This document shows, piece by piece, positions 27,785 through 37,724 of a stretch of 64,000 nt of DNA. Made by a program: the position numbers and the translations under genes. Position 1 is the first letter of the stretch, and each line of letters starts with the position of its first letter. Origin of the DNA: Labrys okinawensis (GTDB lineage Bacteria > Pseudomonadota > Alphaproteobacteria > Rhizobiales > Labraceae); contig NZ_PUEJ01000005.1 of assembly GCF_002982075.1 (NCBI RefSeq), forward strand, positions 62,001-126,000, read 5' to 3'. The notes under the pieces are model-generated. The model was not told the DNA's origin. It saw only the letters and a program-made list of their open reading frames with translations, and did no database searches.

Positions 27785-28354
27785 TTACTCGGCCACGGTT
27801 TCAGGCTTCTTCTTGGCGGGCTTCACGGGGGGCTTGGCCGGCTTGGCTTCGGCGGTTTTCACCGGGCGCGGCTTGGGCTTCTTGACCACGGGCGCTTCCG
27901 TGGCTTCGCCGAAGCGCTCGTTGATCTTGCGTGCGATGGGATCGTCGCGCTGGGCCTCCGGATCCATCGGCAGGATGGTCTCGATCGGATCGGCCTGGTC
28001 GATCGAGCCGGTCTGATCCTGGATGATCGGGAATTGCGGGGCAAGGGGGGCATTGGCCGCCGCCTGCATCGAATTGGCATCGGGGGCGGGCGCAGGGGCC
28101 GGTGCGGCGGGCGCCGGCGCAAGATTGGCGATGACAGGCGTCGTCACCGGGGGCGGGGCTGTCACCGCGACGGCCTCTGCCGGTGCGGCCGGTGCCGCGT
28201 GGATCGAGCGGGCCGTGTCGATGGCGCCGACGAAAGCCACGAAACCGGCGGCGACGAGGGCGCCCTCGCGCTTCAGCTTCCAGTGGTGGCGGGCCCGGTA
28301 GGCAGTATGCCAAAGCCAGCCGACAGTGATATCGACAGCACTTGCGACCAACAT
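27785..28354 (-). CDS. Ala/Pro-rich membrane-anchored hypothetical protein
   Basis: A 189-residue protein of unknown function. A hydrophobic stretch at about residues 33-50 (ALVAAGFVAFVGAIDTAR) suggests one membrane anchor, followed by a long Ala/Pro linker and a Lys/Pro-rich C-terminus (KPKPRPVKTAEAKPAKPPV) that resembles DNA- or cell-wall-binding tails. GGAG six bases before ATG 28354 and a clean downstream terminator support a real gene. Codon use matches its neighbours. Confidence 0.75.
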   Translation of the reverse strand: MLVASAVDITVGWLWHTAYRARHHWKLKREGALVAAGFVAFVGAIDTARSIHAAPAAPAEAVAVTAPPPVTTPVIANLAPAPAAPAPAPAPDANSMQAAANAPLAPQFPIIQDQTGSIDQADPIETILPMDPEAQRDDPIARKINERFGEATEAPVVKKPKPRPVKTAEAKPAKPPVKPAKKKPETVAE

Positions 28355-28584
28355 GACGAACTCCAACTCAACGCGACCTCGGTGAGAATCACTATTGCGC
28401 GTGATGGTGAAGAAAAACTTGCCAAGGCGAATCGGCAGCCAAGAAATTTTGCCGAGGCAAGTTTCGCCGGGTGGTCGGAGCCGGGATTTCCGGGGAGTGC
28501 GGACGAAAGGTTGTACTTGCAGGAAGGGAAGAGCGGATCGCCCGATACTGTCTTGAACGTCGTAGGGACGTCCGCGCTCCGGGC

Positions 28585-28998
28585 CTATAGCAAAGCGCGG
28601 ATCTTGGCGGCGTGCTGGGCGAGGACGGCGTGGTCGGCCATGGCGCGCGGGCGGACAGGAACACCCGTCTTCATCGGCAGGAGGTGGAAATGGACATGCG
28701 GCACCTCCTGGCCGCCCGAAACCTCAGAATGCAGCCGCAACGTATGGCCATCCGCGCCGAATGCCTTGCAGGCGGCCAGGGAGACCTTCTGTGCGATCTG
28801 GGCGAGGTAGGCCAGTTCATCCGGTTCCACGTCGAAGATGTTGCGGGCGGGCTTCTTGGGGATCACCAGGCTATGGCCGTCGACGATCGGCATGATGTCG
28901 AGGAAAGCGAGGGTTCGGTCATCCTCATAGAGCGTGTGGTTGGGAATTTCCCCCCGCAGCAGCTTGGCGAAGATGTTGTCGGGATCATAAGCGGTCAT
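28585..28998 (-). CDS. HIT-family nucleotide hydrolase/transferase
   Basis: A 137-residue protein with the histidine-triad motif HVHFHLLP near residue 105 and the usual N-terminal DNIFAKLLRGEIP. HIT proteins of this Hint branch cleave nucleoside phosphoramidates or acyl-AMP; the natural substrate here is unknown. Its ATG is four bases after the stop of the acetyltransferase-like gene upstream, so the two are co-transcribed. A degenerate copy of the intergenic palindrome family follows the gene's stop. Confidence 0.9.
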   Translation of the reverse strand: MTAYDPDNIFAKLLRGEIPNHTLYEDDRTLAFLDIMPIVDGHSLVIPKKPARNIFDVEPDELAYLAQIAQKVSLAACKAFGADGHTLRLHSEVSGGQEVPHVHFHLLPMKTGVPVRPRAMADHAVLAQHAAKIRALL

Positions 28999-29002
28999 GC
29001 CG

Positions 29003-30241
29003 CTATCCTTTCCTGAAGGGCGTTGCCTCGTCGAGAGCTTCGTGGTGGGCGGCAACCTCGGCGCGCTCATGCGCGAGATAGTCGTCAACCGCCCGTCGAA
29101 ATCCGGGATCGGCAATATAATGGGCGGAATAGGTTGTCACGGGCCGATAGCCGCGCGCCAGCTTGTGTTCGCCCTGTGCGCCGGCCTCCACCCGGCGGAG
29201 GCGGCGTTCGATGGCGAACTCGATGGCCTGATGATAGCACACTTCGAAATGCAGGAAGGGATGGTCCTCGATGCAGCCCCAATTGCGGCCGTAGAGCGTG
29301 TCGGAGCCGATGAAATTGATGGCCCCGGCGATATAGCGCCCCTCGCGCCTGGCCATTACCAGCAGGATGTGCTCGGCCATGGTCTCGCCGATGAGGGCAT
29401 AGAATTTACGATTGAGATAGGGGCGGCCCCATTTGCGCGAGCCGGTATCCATGTAGAAGGCGTAGAAGGCGTCCCAGGCCTCCTTCGTGATGGCCGTGCC
29501 GGTCAACCTCTCGATGGTGATGCCGTTGGCCAAAGCATCCCGGCGCTCGCGCTTGATGGTCTTGCGCTTGCGAGAGGCGAGGGAGGCCAAAAAGGCCTCG
29601 AAATCGTCATAACCCTCGTTGAGCCAGTGAAATTGCTGGTCTGTACGCTGCAGGAAGCCCTGGGCGCCGAGCCATTGCCAGTCGTCACGGCCGATGAAGG
29701 TGGCATGGATGGAGGAGCCGCCGATGGAAGAGAGGGCCGCCTTGGCGCCTCTCACCAGGGCCGATGAGACGAGGGCGGGATCCTCGCCCGGAGCGACCAG
29801 GAAGCGCCGGCCCGTTGCCGGCGTGAAGGGGATGCTGACCTGGAGCTTGGGATAATATTGCCCGCCGGCGCGCTCATAGGCATCGGCCCAGCCCCAGTCG
29901 AAGACATATTCGCCCTGGCTGTGGCTCTTGCCATAGGCGGGCATGACGCCGGCGACCCGGCCGTCGTCATGGCTGACGAACAGATGGAGGGGCGTCCAGC
30001 CCGAGCGTCCCCCGACGCACCCACTCGCTTCGAGAGCGTGCAGGAAATCGTAGGAAATGAAGGGGTTGAAGTGCTCGGCGGAGGGATCGGGAGCGGCCGC
30101 TTCGTCCCCGGCGCTCGGGCGGTGCCCGGAAAGGCAGTTCTGGGGCGTGGCGGCGAGAGGATTGGCGCAGCGGTCCCAGGCCTGGCGGCCGATGGCCTCG
30201 ATCGAGGAAGCTGCCTTGATCGTAAAGCCCTGGTCGCTCAA
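29003..30241 (-). CDS. GNAT/FemAB-like acyltransferase (peptidogalycan-type, DUF482)
   Basis: A 412-residue protein with a double acetyltransferase-like fold. The C-terminal half shows GAINFIGSDTLYGRNWGC and HFEVCYHQAIEFAI, typical of the PF04339 family (FemAB-related, annotated as peptidogalycan biosynthesis). The N-terminal half includes NPFISYDFLHALE, common to these proteins. The substrate is unknown. It is directly followed by the HIT gene. Confidence 0.85.
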   Translation of the reverse strand: MSDQGFTIKAASSIEAIGRQAWDRCANPLAATPQNCLSGHRPSAGDEAAAPDPSAEHFNPFISYDFLHALEASGCVGGRSGWTPLHLFVSHDDGRVAGVMPAYGKSHSQGEYVFDWGWADAYERAGGQYYPKLQVSIPFTPATGRRFLVAPGEDPALVSSALVRGAKAALSSIGGSSIHATFIGRDDWQWLGAQGFLQRTDQQFHWLNEGYDDFEAFLASLASRKRKTIKRERRDALANGITIERLTGTAITKEAWDAFYAFYMDTGSRKWGRPYLNRKFYALIGETMAEHILLVMARREGRYIAGAINFIGSDTLYGRNWGCIEDHPFLHFEVCYHQAIEFAIERRLRRVEAGAQGEHKLARGYRPVTTYSAHYIADPGFRRAVDDYLAHERAEVAAHHEALDEATPFRKG

Positions 30242-30346
30242 GCCTGCATTCCCTCAACGGATACCTGTCCGGGGAATTTGGGCCTATTCCCGTCGAATGC
30301 AAGAGGCGCGGCCCGAGTTCCATTGCCGCGCCTTTCGTAAGTGGCC

Positions 30347-30814
30347 TCAGGCGACTTCGATCAGCGCCTCGACCTCGACGGTGGCGTCGAGGGGAAGCGA
30401 GGGCACGCCCACAGTGGAGCGGGCATGGCGTCCCTTGTCGCCGAAGACCTCGACCATCAGGTCGGAAGCACCGTTCATCACCATCGGATGGGTGGTGAAC
30501 TCCGGCGCAGCGGCAATGAAGCCGCCGAGGCGGACCACGCGCACCACCTTGTCGAGGGAGCCGACGGCCGCTTTGATCTGCGCCAGGATGTTGATGGCGC
30601 AATAGCGCGCGGCAATCCGGGCGTCTTCGACGGTGACCGTGCCAGCGCCGAGCTTGCCGGTGGCGGCCAGCTTGCCCTCATTGTTGAAGCAGAGCTGGCC
30701 GGAGATAACGAGGTGGTTGCCGGTGCGCACCGTGCCGACATAGTTGGCGACCGGGGCAGCCGGGGTGGGCAGGGTGATGCCGAGTTCGGCAAGGCGGGCG
30801 TCGATGGCGGACAT
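30347..30814 (-). CDS. RidA-family deaminase
   Basis: A 155-residue member of the RidA/YjgF family, which hydrolyses reactive enamine/imine intermediates. Landmarks are VISGQLCFNNEG and the C-terminal TVGVPSLPLDATVEVEALIE. I could not place the catalytic Arg of true RidA with certainty: the segment before the end is GRHARSTVGVPSLP. The start at 30814 has GAGAGG upstream. A paired-palindrome repeat abuts its ribosome site. Confidence 0.88.
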   Translation of the reverse strand: MSAIDARLAELGITLPTPAAPVANYVGTVRTGNHLVISGQLCFNNEGKLAATGKLGAGTVTVEDARIAARYCAINILAQIKAAVGSLDKVVRVVRLGGFIAAAPEFTTHPMVMNGASDLMVEVFGDKGRHARSTVGVPSLPLDATVEVEALIEVA

Positions 30815-30828
30815 GGAAGCCTCTCTTT

Positions 30829-30924
30829 GGAGCGCGGACATCCTGTCCGCTCTTGGAAGCGTTGAAGGGCAGGGGAGAGCGGGTCTCGCGACAAGCAAGC
30901 ATGTCGTTGAGAAGCCCGCGCTCC
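30829..30924. repeat. Paired-palindrome element between ridA-like gene and icd
   Basis: It begins GGAGCGCGGACA, TCC, TGTCCGCTC and ends with GCCCGCGCTCC. The second half pairs GAGCGGG with CCCGCGCTC and CGACA with TGTCG more loosely. It sits between the icd 3' end (30929) and the ribosome site of the RidA gene, leaving almost no other sequence in the gap. Confidence 0.75.
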
Positions 30925-30928
30925 GAAA

Positions 30929-32140
30929 TCAGGCCATGGCCTTCTTGAGGTTCTCGTCGATCTTGTCGAGGAAGCCGGTGGTCGACAGCCAGCCCTGATC
31001 GGGGCCGACCAGCAGGGCCAGATCCTTGGTCATGAAGCCGGTCTCGACAGTGGAGACGCAGACCTTCTCCAGGGTGGCGGCGAACTTGGCGAGCTCGGCA
31101 TTGTCATCGAGCTTGGCGCGATGGGCAAGGCCGCGGGTCCAGGCGAAGATCGAGGCGATGGAGTTGGTCGAGGTCTCCTTGCCCTTCTGGTGTTCGCGGT
31201 AATGGCGCGTCACGGTGCCGTGGGCGGCCTCGGCCTCGACCGTCTTGCCGTCGGGGCTGAGCAGCACGGAGGTCATCAGGCCGAGCGAGCCGAAGCCCTG
31301 GGCGACGATATCGGACTGCACGTCGCCGTCATAGTTCTTGCAGGCCCAGACATAGCCGCCCGACCATTTCAGCGCCGAGGCGACCATGTCGTCGATCAGG
31401 CGGTGTTCATAGGTCAGCTTGCGCTTGTCGAACTCGGTCTTGAATTCACTGGCGAAGACTTCGGCGAAGATATCCTTGAAGCGGCCGTCATAGGCCTTGA
31501 GGATGGTATTCTTCGTCGACATGTAGACCGGGAAATTGCGCTGCAGGCCGTAGTTGAACGAAGCGCGCGCAAATTCGCGGATCGATTCGTCGAGGTTGTA
31601 CATGGCGAGCGCCACGCCGTCGCCCGGCGACTTGAACACTTCCTTCTCGATCACCGAGCCGTCCTCGCCGACGAACTTGATGGTCAGCGTGCCCTTGCCG
31701 GGGAAACGGAAGTCGGTGGCGCGATACTGGTCGCCGAAGGCATGGCGGCCGACGACGATCGGCTGGGTCCAGCCCGGCACCAGGCGCGGCACGTTGCGGC
31801 AGATGATGGGCTCGCGGAAGATCACGCCGCCGAGGATGTTGCGGATGGTGCCGTTGGGCGACTTCCACATCTCCTGGAGATTGAATTCCTTCACGCGGGC
31901 TTCATCCGGCGTGATGGTGGCGCATTTCACGGCCACGCCGTGGCGCTTGGTGGCCTCGGCCGCCTCGACGGTGACCTTGTCGCGGGTCTTGTCCCGGTTC
32001 TCGATGCTGAGGTCGTAATAATCGAGCTGGAGATCGAGATAGGGGAAGATCAGCTTGTCCTTGATCTGCTGCCAGATGATCCGGGTCATCTCGTCGCCGT
32101 CCATGTCGACGACCGGATTGGCCACCTTGATCTTTGCCAT
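30929..32140 (-). CDS. icd: NADP-dependent isocitrate dehydrogenase, homodimeric eukaryote-like type
   Basis: Oxidises isocitrate to 2-oxoglutarate with NADP in the TCA cycle. The 403 residues match the subfamily II homodimer (as in mitochondria and rhizobia), with [16 protein letters not shown], the isocitrate-binding SPNGTIRN and the NADP-site HGTVTRHY. A second, unrelated NADP isocitrate dehydrogenase lies at 33113-35353. ATG 32140 matches the family start. Confidence 0.96.
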   Translation of the reverse strand: MAKIKVANPVVDMDGDEMTRIIWQQIKDKLIFPYLDLQLDYYDLSIENRDKTRDKVTVEAAEATKRHGVAVKCATITPDEARVKEFNLQEMWKSPNGTIRNILGGVIFREPIICRNVPRLVPGWTQPIVVGRHAFGDQYRATDFRFPGKGTLTIKFVGEDGSVIEKEVFKSPGDGVALAMYNLDESIREFARASFNYGLQRNFPVYMSTKNTILKAYDGRFKDIFAEVFASEFKTEFDKRKLTYEHRLIDDMVASALKWSGGYVWACKNYDGDVQSDIVAQGFGSLGLMTSVLLSPDGKTVEAEAAHGTVTRHYREHQKGKETSTNSIASIFAWTRGLAHRAKLDDNAELAKFAATLEKVCVSTVETGFMTKDLALLVGPDQGWLSTTGFLDKIDENLKKAMA

Positions 32141-32253
32141 CGTACAAGCCTCATTTATTGGGAAATATCGGCGCGGCTATAGCACCGCGATCCGGTCGGG
32201 GGAAGTTCGGCGGACGATGGCGCCTGTTGTTTTTGCCGGGTGAAACCAAGCAA

Positions 32254-32898
32254 TTACTGCGGAGCTTGCGCCTGCTTGGCCTCGGCAACCAGCTTGTCGT
32301 CGATCTCACGGGCCCGGATGGCGGCGGGACGGCCGGCGATTCGCTGCCAATAGGCGGCGAGGGCCGGACGCGGCTCGATCGTCTTGAACATCAGGCCCCA
32401 GCCAACCTGCGAGCCGAAATAGACGTCGGCAGCCGAGAAGCGGTCTCCCGCGATGAACTCGTTCTGGGAGACGGCATAGTCGAGCGCGTCGATCACGTCG
32501 GCATAGCAGCCATAGCCGACCATGCGCTTGCGCTCATCGGGAATCTCGATGTTGAGCGCCTTGTTGGTCACCGCGGCCTCGACCGGGCCGGCCGCAAAGA
32601 ACATCCAGCGATAATAGAGGCCTCGCTGCGGGGACCCGGCCGGCGGCGCCAGACCCGCCTGCGGAAAGGCATCGGCCAGATAGGCGCAGACGGCGCCGCC
32701 TTCGGTGACGACCACGCCGCGATGGGCAATGGCCGGCACCTTGCCCATCGGATTGAGAGCGAGATAGTCGGCCGATTTCATGCTGGTGCCGAAGTCGAGG
32801 ATCTCGGTGCGATAGGGCTGGCCGACTTCCTCGAGCATCCAGCGGGCAATACGGCCGCGTGACATCGGGTTGGTGTAGAAGACGAGTTCATCGCTCAT
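32254..32898 (-). CDS. Glutathione S-transferase family protein
   Basis: A 214-residue cytosolic protein with a thioredoxin-like N-terminal half (ELVFYTNPMSRGRIARWML; Ser13 or nearby as catalytic residue), the glutathione-binding GKVPAI and EGGAVCAYLA, and an all-helical C-terminal half. The substrate is unknown. It lies between the two isocitrate dehydrogenase genes, on the same strand, with ATG 32898 chosen by homology. Confidence 0.9.
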   Translation of the reverse strand: MSDELVFYTNPMSRGRIARWMLEEVGQPYRTEILDFGTSMKSADYLALNPMGKVPAIAHRGVVVTEGGAVCAYLADAFPQAGLAPPAGSPQRGLYYRWMFFAAGPVEAAVTNKALNIEIPDERKRMVGYGCYADVIDALDYAVSQNEFIAGDRFSAADVYFGSQVGWGLMFKTIEPRPALAAYWQRIAGRPAAIRAREIDDKLVAEAKQAQAPQ

Positions 32899-32977
32899 GG
32901 GGCTGTCCTGCTGGAAACGGTGGCGGGAGCATAGCCCTGCAACCGGATTTGACCAGGGCAAAACCCCGCCGGGGTTG

Positions 32978-33056
32978 GGAGTGTCAGCCTCCGGCTGACA
33001 TCTTGGAAGCCAAGCTCTTGCGGTCCGGTAGAATGTCAGCCGGAGGTTGACACTCC
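32978..33056. repeat. Paired-palindrome element after monomeric isocitrate dehydrogenase
   Basis: Two 25-base arms (32978-33002 and 33032-33056) are inverted copies at 23 of 25 positions, running from GGAGTG to CACTCC. Each arm is itself a palindrome of TGTCAgCC, TCC, GGCTGACA form. A 29-base spacer separates them. The outer ends resemble those at 22721 and 30829, but the stem sequence differs. Confidence 0.9.
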
Positions 33057-33112
33057 GCACATCCTGCACTGCGTCATGCAAGACCGACTGTCTTGTCAGG
33101 CAAAACCCGGCC

Positions 33113-35353
33113 CTATGCCGCTCCCGCCTGCGCCAGCGCCGCGTTGAGCGTGGCGCTCGGACGCATCACGGCTTCGCATTTCTGCCGATCGGGCAGATAG
33201 TAGCCGCCGATATCGGCCGGCTTGCCCTGCACGGCCGCGAGTTCGGCGAGGATCTTGGCCTCGTCGCGCGCCAGTGTTTCGGCCAGCGGCTTGAATTGCG
33301 CCTGCAGGGCCGGGTCTTCGGTCTGGGCGGCGAGTTCCTGCGCCCAATACAGTGCCAGATAGAACTGGCTGCCGCGATTGTCCAATTCGCCGGTGCGGGG
33401 CGAGGGGGATTTCTTGTTGTCCAGGAGCTTGCCGGTTGCGGCGTCCAGCGTCTTGGCGAGCAGCTTGGCCTTGGCGTTGCCCGTCTTGATGCCGAGATCC
33501 TCCAGCGAGACGGCCAGCGCCAGGAATTCGCCCAGAGAATCCCAGCGCAGATGGTTTTCCTCCACCAATTGCTGCACATGCTTGGGCGCCGAGCCGCCGG
33601 CGCCGGTTTCATACATGCCGCCGCCGGCCATCAAGGGCACGATGGACAGCATCTTGGCGGAGGTGCCGAGCTCCATGATCGGGAACAGATCGGTGAGATA
33701 GTCGCGCAGAATGTTGCCGGTGACGGAAATCGTATCCAGGCCGCGGATCACGCGCTCGAGCGTGTAGCGCATGGCGCGCACCTGGCTCATGATCTGGATG
33801 TCGAGACCGGCGGTGTCGTGCTCGGCGAGATAGGCCTTCACCTTGGCGATCAGCTGCGCCTCGTGCGGGCGATAGGGGTCCAGCCAGAACAGAGCGGGCA
33901 TGCCGGAATTGCGGGCGCGCGTCACCGCGAGCTTGACCCAGTCGCGGATCGCCGCGTCCTTGACCTGACACATGCGCCAGATGTCGCCCTGCTCGACGGT
34001 CTGGCTCAGCAGCACCTCGCCGGTCGCAAGGTCGGTGATGTTGGCCACGCCGTCCTCCGGGACCTCGAAGGTCTTGTCGTGCGAGCCATATTCCTCGGCC
34101 TGCTGCGCCATCAGGCCGACATTCGGTACGGTGCCCATGGTGCGGGGATCGAAGGCTCCGTGCCATTTACAGAAATTGATCATCTCCTGGTAGATGCGGG
34201 CGAAGGTACTCTCCGGCATCACCGCCTTGACGTCCTTCAGGCGGCCGTCGGCACCCCACATCTTGCCGCCATTGCGGATCATGGCCGGCATGGAGGCGTC
34301 CACGATGATGTCGTTGGGCGAGTGGAAATTGGTGATGCCCTTGGCCGAGTCGACCATCGCCAGTTCGGGCCGGTGCTCGTGGCAGGCATGCAGATCGCGC
34401 TTGATCTCGTCCTGCATGCTTTGCGGCAGGGTTGCGATCTTGTTGTAGAGGTCGACCATGCCGTTGTTGACGTTGACGCCGAGTTCGTCGAACAGCTTGC
34501 CATGCTTGGCGAAGGCATCGCGGTAGAAGATCTTCACGCAATGGCCGAAGACGATGGGGTGCGACACCTTCATCATCGTCGCCTTCACATGAAGCGAAAA
34601 CATCACCCCGGTCTTGTGCGCGTCTTCGATCTGCTTTTCGTAGAACTCCAGAAGCGCCTTCTTGCTCATATACATCGAGTCGATGATCTCACCATCCAGC
34701 AGCGAGACTTTGGGTTTCAGGACGATGGTCTTGCCGCTGTTGGTGACCAGCTCCATCTTCACGTCGCGGGCCCTGTCGAGCGTCATCGATTTCTCGCCAT
34801 GGTAGAAGTCGCCGTCATGCATGTGCGAGACATGCGTGCGCGAGGCCTGGCTCCATTCGGCCATGCTGTGCGGGTTCTTGCGCGCGTAGTTCTTCACAGC
34901 CAGCGGCGCGCGGCGATCCGAATTGCCCTCGCGCAGCACCGGGTTCACGGCGCTGCCGATACATTTGGCGTAGCGGGCGCGGATCGCCTTTTCCTCGTCC
35001 GATTTGGGGTTCTCGGGATAATCGGGAATCCTGTAGCCCTTGCCTTGCAGCTCCCGGATGGCCGCCGTCAATTGTGCCACCGAGGCGCTGATATTGGGCA
35101 GCTTGATGATGTTGGTGTCGGGCAGCAGCGTCAGCCGGCCGAGCTCAGCCAGATTGTCGGGAACGCGCTGTTCATCAGTCAGAAAATCGGGAAATTCGCC
35201 AAGGATGCGGCCGGCGACCGAAATGTCGCTGGTGACGACGTCGATTCCGGCGGGGGCGGCAAATGTGCGGACGATGGGCAGGAAGGCGGCGGTTGCCAAT
35301 GCCGGGGCTTCATCGGTCAGCGTGTAGATGATGGTGGGGGATTTGGCGTTCAT
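33113..35353 (-). CDS. NADP-dependent isocitrate dehydrogenase, monomeric type
   Basis: A second isocitrate dehydrogenase, 746 residues, of the monomeric class unrelated in length and sequence to the dimeric enzyme next door. Landmarks include [11 protein letters not shown] at the start, [17 protein letters not shown] with substrate-binding Ser/Asn/Arg, [19 protein letters not shown] and [16 protein letters not shown]. An open frame extends 105 codons upstream but is Arg/Ser-rich and lacks a ribosome site; ATG 35353 gives the family length. Having both types in one genome is known in some bacteria. Confidence 0.96.
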   Translation of the reverse strand: MNAKSPTIIYTLTDEAPALATAAFLPIVRTFAAPAGIDVVTSDISVAGRILGEFPDFLTDEQRVPDNLAELGRLTLLPDTNIIKLPNISASVAQLTAAIRELQGKGYRIPDYPENPKSDEEKAIRARYAKCIGSAVNPVLREGNSDRRAPLAVKNYARKNPHSMAEWSQASRTHVSHMHDGDFYHGEKSMTLDRARDVKMELVTNSGKTIVLKPKVSLLDGEIIDSMYMSKKALLEFYEKQIEDAHKTGVMFSLHVKATMMKVSHPIVFGHCVKIFYRDAFAKHGKLFDELGVNVNNGMVDLYNKIATLPQSMQDEIKRDLHACHEHRPELAMVDSAKGITNFHSPNDIIVDASMPAMIRNGGKMWGADGRLKDVKAVMPESTFARIYQEMINFCKWHGAFDPRTMGTVPNVGLMAQQAEEYGSHDKTFEVPEDGVANITDLATGEVLLSQTVEQGDIWRMCQVKDAAIRDWVKLAVTRARNSGMPALFWLDPYRPHEAQLIAKVKAYLAEHDTAGLDIQIMSQVRAMRYTLERVIRGLDTISVTGNILRDYLTDLFPIMELGTSAKMLSIVPLMAGGGMYETGAGGSAPKHVQQLVEENHLRWDSLGEFLALAVSLEDLGIKTGNAKAKLLAKTLDAATGKLLDNKKSPSPRTGELDNRGSQFYLALYWAQELAAQTEDPALQAQFKPLAETLARDEAKILAELAAVQGKPADIGGYYLPDRQKCEAVMRPSATLNAALAQAGAA

Positions 35354-35734
35354 ACGCTGGCTTCCTTGGCAAGTCGGAATCAGGGCGACAAAAAGCGCTC
35401 GCGCCGGTGCGTGGATCGGCACGAGTGCTCGGTAAATTTGCAGGGCGGCGTGGTCAGGGGGCGTGTCTTTCCGGCAACGGGATGACCTCGATGACTTGGC
35501 GCTCGATGACCTTGGCAGAGTTTTCCGGCGGGGTCCGCGGGTGGGGCGCACCGAAGAACTCACGCCTCGAACCTGCCACCTGCTTCGGACTTCGGCAACT
35601 GATTTGTGCCTGCGGGCTTGCGCTGCATCGTGGATGGCGGGAGGCTCGGGATCGGCACGACAAGACACTCCCGGAGCGGAGCTCGCGGGAGTGTCGGCAG
35701 ATTGTCCGAGATTGATGGAGCCGGTCTATCGCAG
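35354..35734. other. Non-coding gap with a strong hairpin at 35664-35695
   Basis: No supported gene. GACACTCCCG and CGGGAGTGTC (35664-35695) pair around a smaller GAGC-GGA-GCTC hairpin, about 40 bases past the stop of the small secreted protein, and may end its transcript. The promoter for the monomeric isocitrate dehydrogenase should lie close to 35354-35430. Confidence 0.5.
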
Positions 35735-35983
35735 TCAGTTGCACACTTCGCGGGTGCGATAGATGTAGCTCTGCGCATAGTCGTCCCAGACGCGGTAGCT
35801 CACTGTCCGGCAATCGTAATAGGTGGTGCTGCTATAGGTTTGGGTCACGCGGTAGGAATTGGAATAGGTGGGATAATTATAACCGCTCGCATAGCCATTG
35901 TCGCAATCGTCGGCGAAGGACGCGGCAGTCGCGGCGGTGAAGGCCGTGGCAGCGAAAGCGAGGGTAAGAAAAATCTTGCGCAT
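35735..35983 (-). CDS. Small secreted Tyr-rich hypothetical protein
   Basis: An 82-residue protein with a clear signal peptide (MRKIFLTLAFAATAFTAATA, cleavage probably just before Asp25). The mature part of about 58 residues has Cys27, Cys58 and Cys81 and about twelve tyrosines (for example SYRVWDDYAQSYIY). An odd number of cysteines leaves one free or joins two chains. AAAGGA upstream of ATG 35983 supports translation. Function unknown; similar small periplasmic proteins are common in rhizobia. Confidence 0.75.
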   Translation of the reverse strand: MRKIFLTLAFAATAFTAATAASFADDCDNGYASGYNYPTYSNSYRVTQTYSSTTYYDCRTVSYRVWDDYAQSYIYRTREVCN

Positions 35984-36210
35984 GATCGTGGTCCTTTAAG
36001 CCGGGCTTCATGGCCCTTTTGATGGGAGGACCCTAGCGAAGCGGATCCGACCCGGCGGTGCGTTCGGGCACATTGGCCCGGCCGCCGATTGGCGGCGTGT
36101 ATCCGTGGGAACAAGGACAGTCCTGGTTCGGCGCGTTGCAAAGGAGCTTTCATTATCCGCCGAATGGTCTATTCAGCCCGAACTTCTCCTGCTTTCGAGC
36201 CTTTTTCGTG

Positions 36211-36984
36211 ATGTCTCAGTCGAATGCGAGCACTGCCGTGACGCCTCCCGCCGTGATCCTGGTCCGCCCCCAGCTTGCCGAGAATATCGGCATGTGCGCC
36301 CGCGCCATGATGAATTTCGGCCTCAGCGAGATGCGCCTGGTCTCGCCCCGCGACGGCTGGCCGAAGAAAGGTGCCCGCCAGGCTTCCTCCGGTGCGTCCG
36401 CCGTGCTGGACAATGCCAGACTGTTCGAGACGACCGAAGAGGCCATTGCCGACCTCAATTACGTCTTCGCCACCACCGCGCGCGAGCGCGGGCAGATGAA
36501 GGACGTCTTCGCCGCCGATGAAGGCGCCGTGAAGATGCAGGTCCTGGCGGGCGAGGGCGCGCGCAGCGGCATTCTGTTCGGGCCCGAGCGCATGGGGCTC
36601 TCCAACGACGACGTGGCCCTGGCCGATGCCATCATTTCCTTTCCGGTCAGCCCGGCCTTCACCTCGATCAATCTCGCCCAGGCGGTGCTGCTGGTCGGCT
36701 ATGAATGGTGGAAGCTGGTCTCGGGCGGCAAGGCGCCGATCGCGCCCACCCGCAGCTCCCCGCCGGCGACGCGCGAACACATGCTGGCCTTCTTCGATTA
36801 TCTGGAGCGGGAACTCGACGCTGTCTCCTTCTTCTATCCGCCCGAAAAGCGCGAGGTGATGGTGCGCAATTTCCGCAACATCTGGCATCGGCTCGCGATG
36901 ACCGAGCAGGACGTCCAGACCCTGCGTGGTGCGGTGGCCTCGCTCGTCGGCGGGCGGCAGGGCACGCGAATCAAGCGCGATTGA
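36211..36984 (+). CDS. trmJ: tRNA 2'-O-methyltransferase TrmJ family
   Basis: SPOUT-class methyltransferase that modifies the ribose of a tRNA anticodon-loop nucleotide (position 32 in E. coli). The 257 residues show PQLAENIGMCARAMMNFGL, the AdoMet knot ILFGPERMGLSNDDV and SPAFTSINLAQAVLLVGYE. The frame is open from 36058, but ATG 36211 matches the family. It diverges from the small secreted-protein gene and is followed by the CYTH gene after 73 bases. Confidence 0.93.
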   Translation: MSQSNASTAVTPPAVILVRPQLAENIGMCARAMMNFGLSEMRLVSPRDGWPKKGARQASSGASAVLDNARLFETTEEAIADLNYVFATTARERGQMKDVFAADEGAVKMQVLAGEGARSGILFGPERMGLSNDDVALADAIISFPVSPAFTSINLAQAVLLVGYEWWKLVSGGKAPIAPTRSSPPATREHMLAFFDYLERELDAVSFFYPPEKREVMVRNFRNIWHRLAMTEQDVQTLRGAVASLVGGRQGTRIKRD

Positions 36985-37057
36985 ACCGGCGCGAACGCGA
37001 AATCCCTGTCACAGGCTCTCGCTAGGCTGTGCCCACTTCCTTCGGATTGGGTGTTTC

Positions 37058-37555
37058 ATGGCCGTCGAGATCGAGCGCAAATTCCTTGTCCGCAACGATG
37101 ATTGGCGCCGGCAGGTCCGGGGATCCGCCACAATCCGCCAGGGTTATTTCTGCCGCACGCCCCTGCTGCGGGCGCGCATCCGCATCTATGGCGACAAGGG
37201 CTTCATCACGCTCAAGAGCGAACCGGGCACGCGCAGCCGCCATGAGTTCGAGTACGAGATCCCGCAGGTCGATGCCGCCGAGATCATCCGCCGCTTTTCG
37301 ATCGAGCCTCTCGTCACCAAGACCCGCCACGATGTCGACCATGCTGGAGTGCGCTGGTCCGTCGACGTCTTCACAGGTCCCAATCATGGACTGGTGCTGG
37401 CCGAGGTCGAGCTGGAGCACGAGGACCAGGCCGTTCCACTGCCCGAATGGGTCGGCGAGGAAGTGACGGGCGACCGGCGTTACGGCAATTCGAATCTGGC
37501 GCGCTTTCCCTTTGCGAGCTGGGGCGAGGAATTGCCGCCGGCCGACGCCTTGTGA
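37058..37555 (+). CDS. CYTH-domain phosphatase (triphosphate tunnel metalloenzyme)
   Basis: A 165-residue protein with the N-terminal VEIERKFLV motif and alternating basic and acidic residues (RARIRIYGDKGFITLKSE; EVELEHEDQ) that line the triphosphate tunnel. Bacterial members usually hydrolyse inorganic triphosphate; a few make cyclic AMP. It is likely co-transcribed with trmJ. Confidence 0.9.
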   Translation: MAVEIERKFLVRNDDWRRQVRGSATIRQGYFCRTPLLRARIRIYGDKGFITLKSEPGTRSRHEFEYEIPQVDAAEIIRRFSIEPLVTKTRHDVDHAGVRWSVDVFTGPNHGLVLAEVELEHEDQAVPLPEWVGEEVTGDRRYGNSNLARFPFASWGEELPPADAL

Positions 37556-37724
37556 GGAATTGTCGGGCGTGCCGCTTTGGGATCAAAAAAAGATCACGAT
37601 CGCAACGCTTCATTCACTCATCTGGGTTTGAATAGGCGTGCGCCCGGTTGGGTAGTGCGTACGGGCAACCAATATGCAGCGATTGATTCCTGATGGTGTC
37701 GATCATTCCGAAGAGCGTCCCATG

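Noticed and set aside
35354..35668. N-terminal extension of the monomeric isocitrate dehydrogenase
   Set aside because: The 105 extra codons are Arg/Ser-rich, have no ribosome site and exceed the family length.
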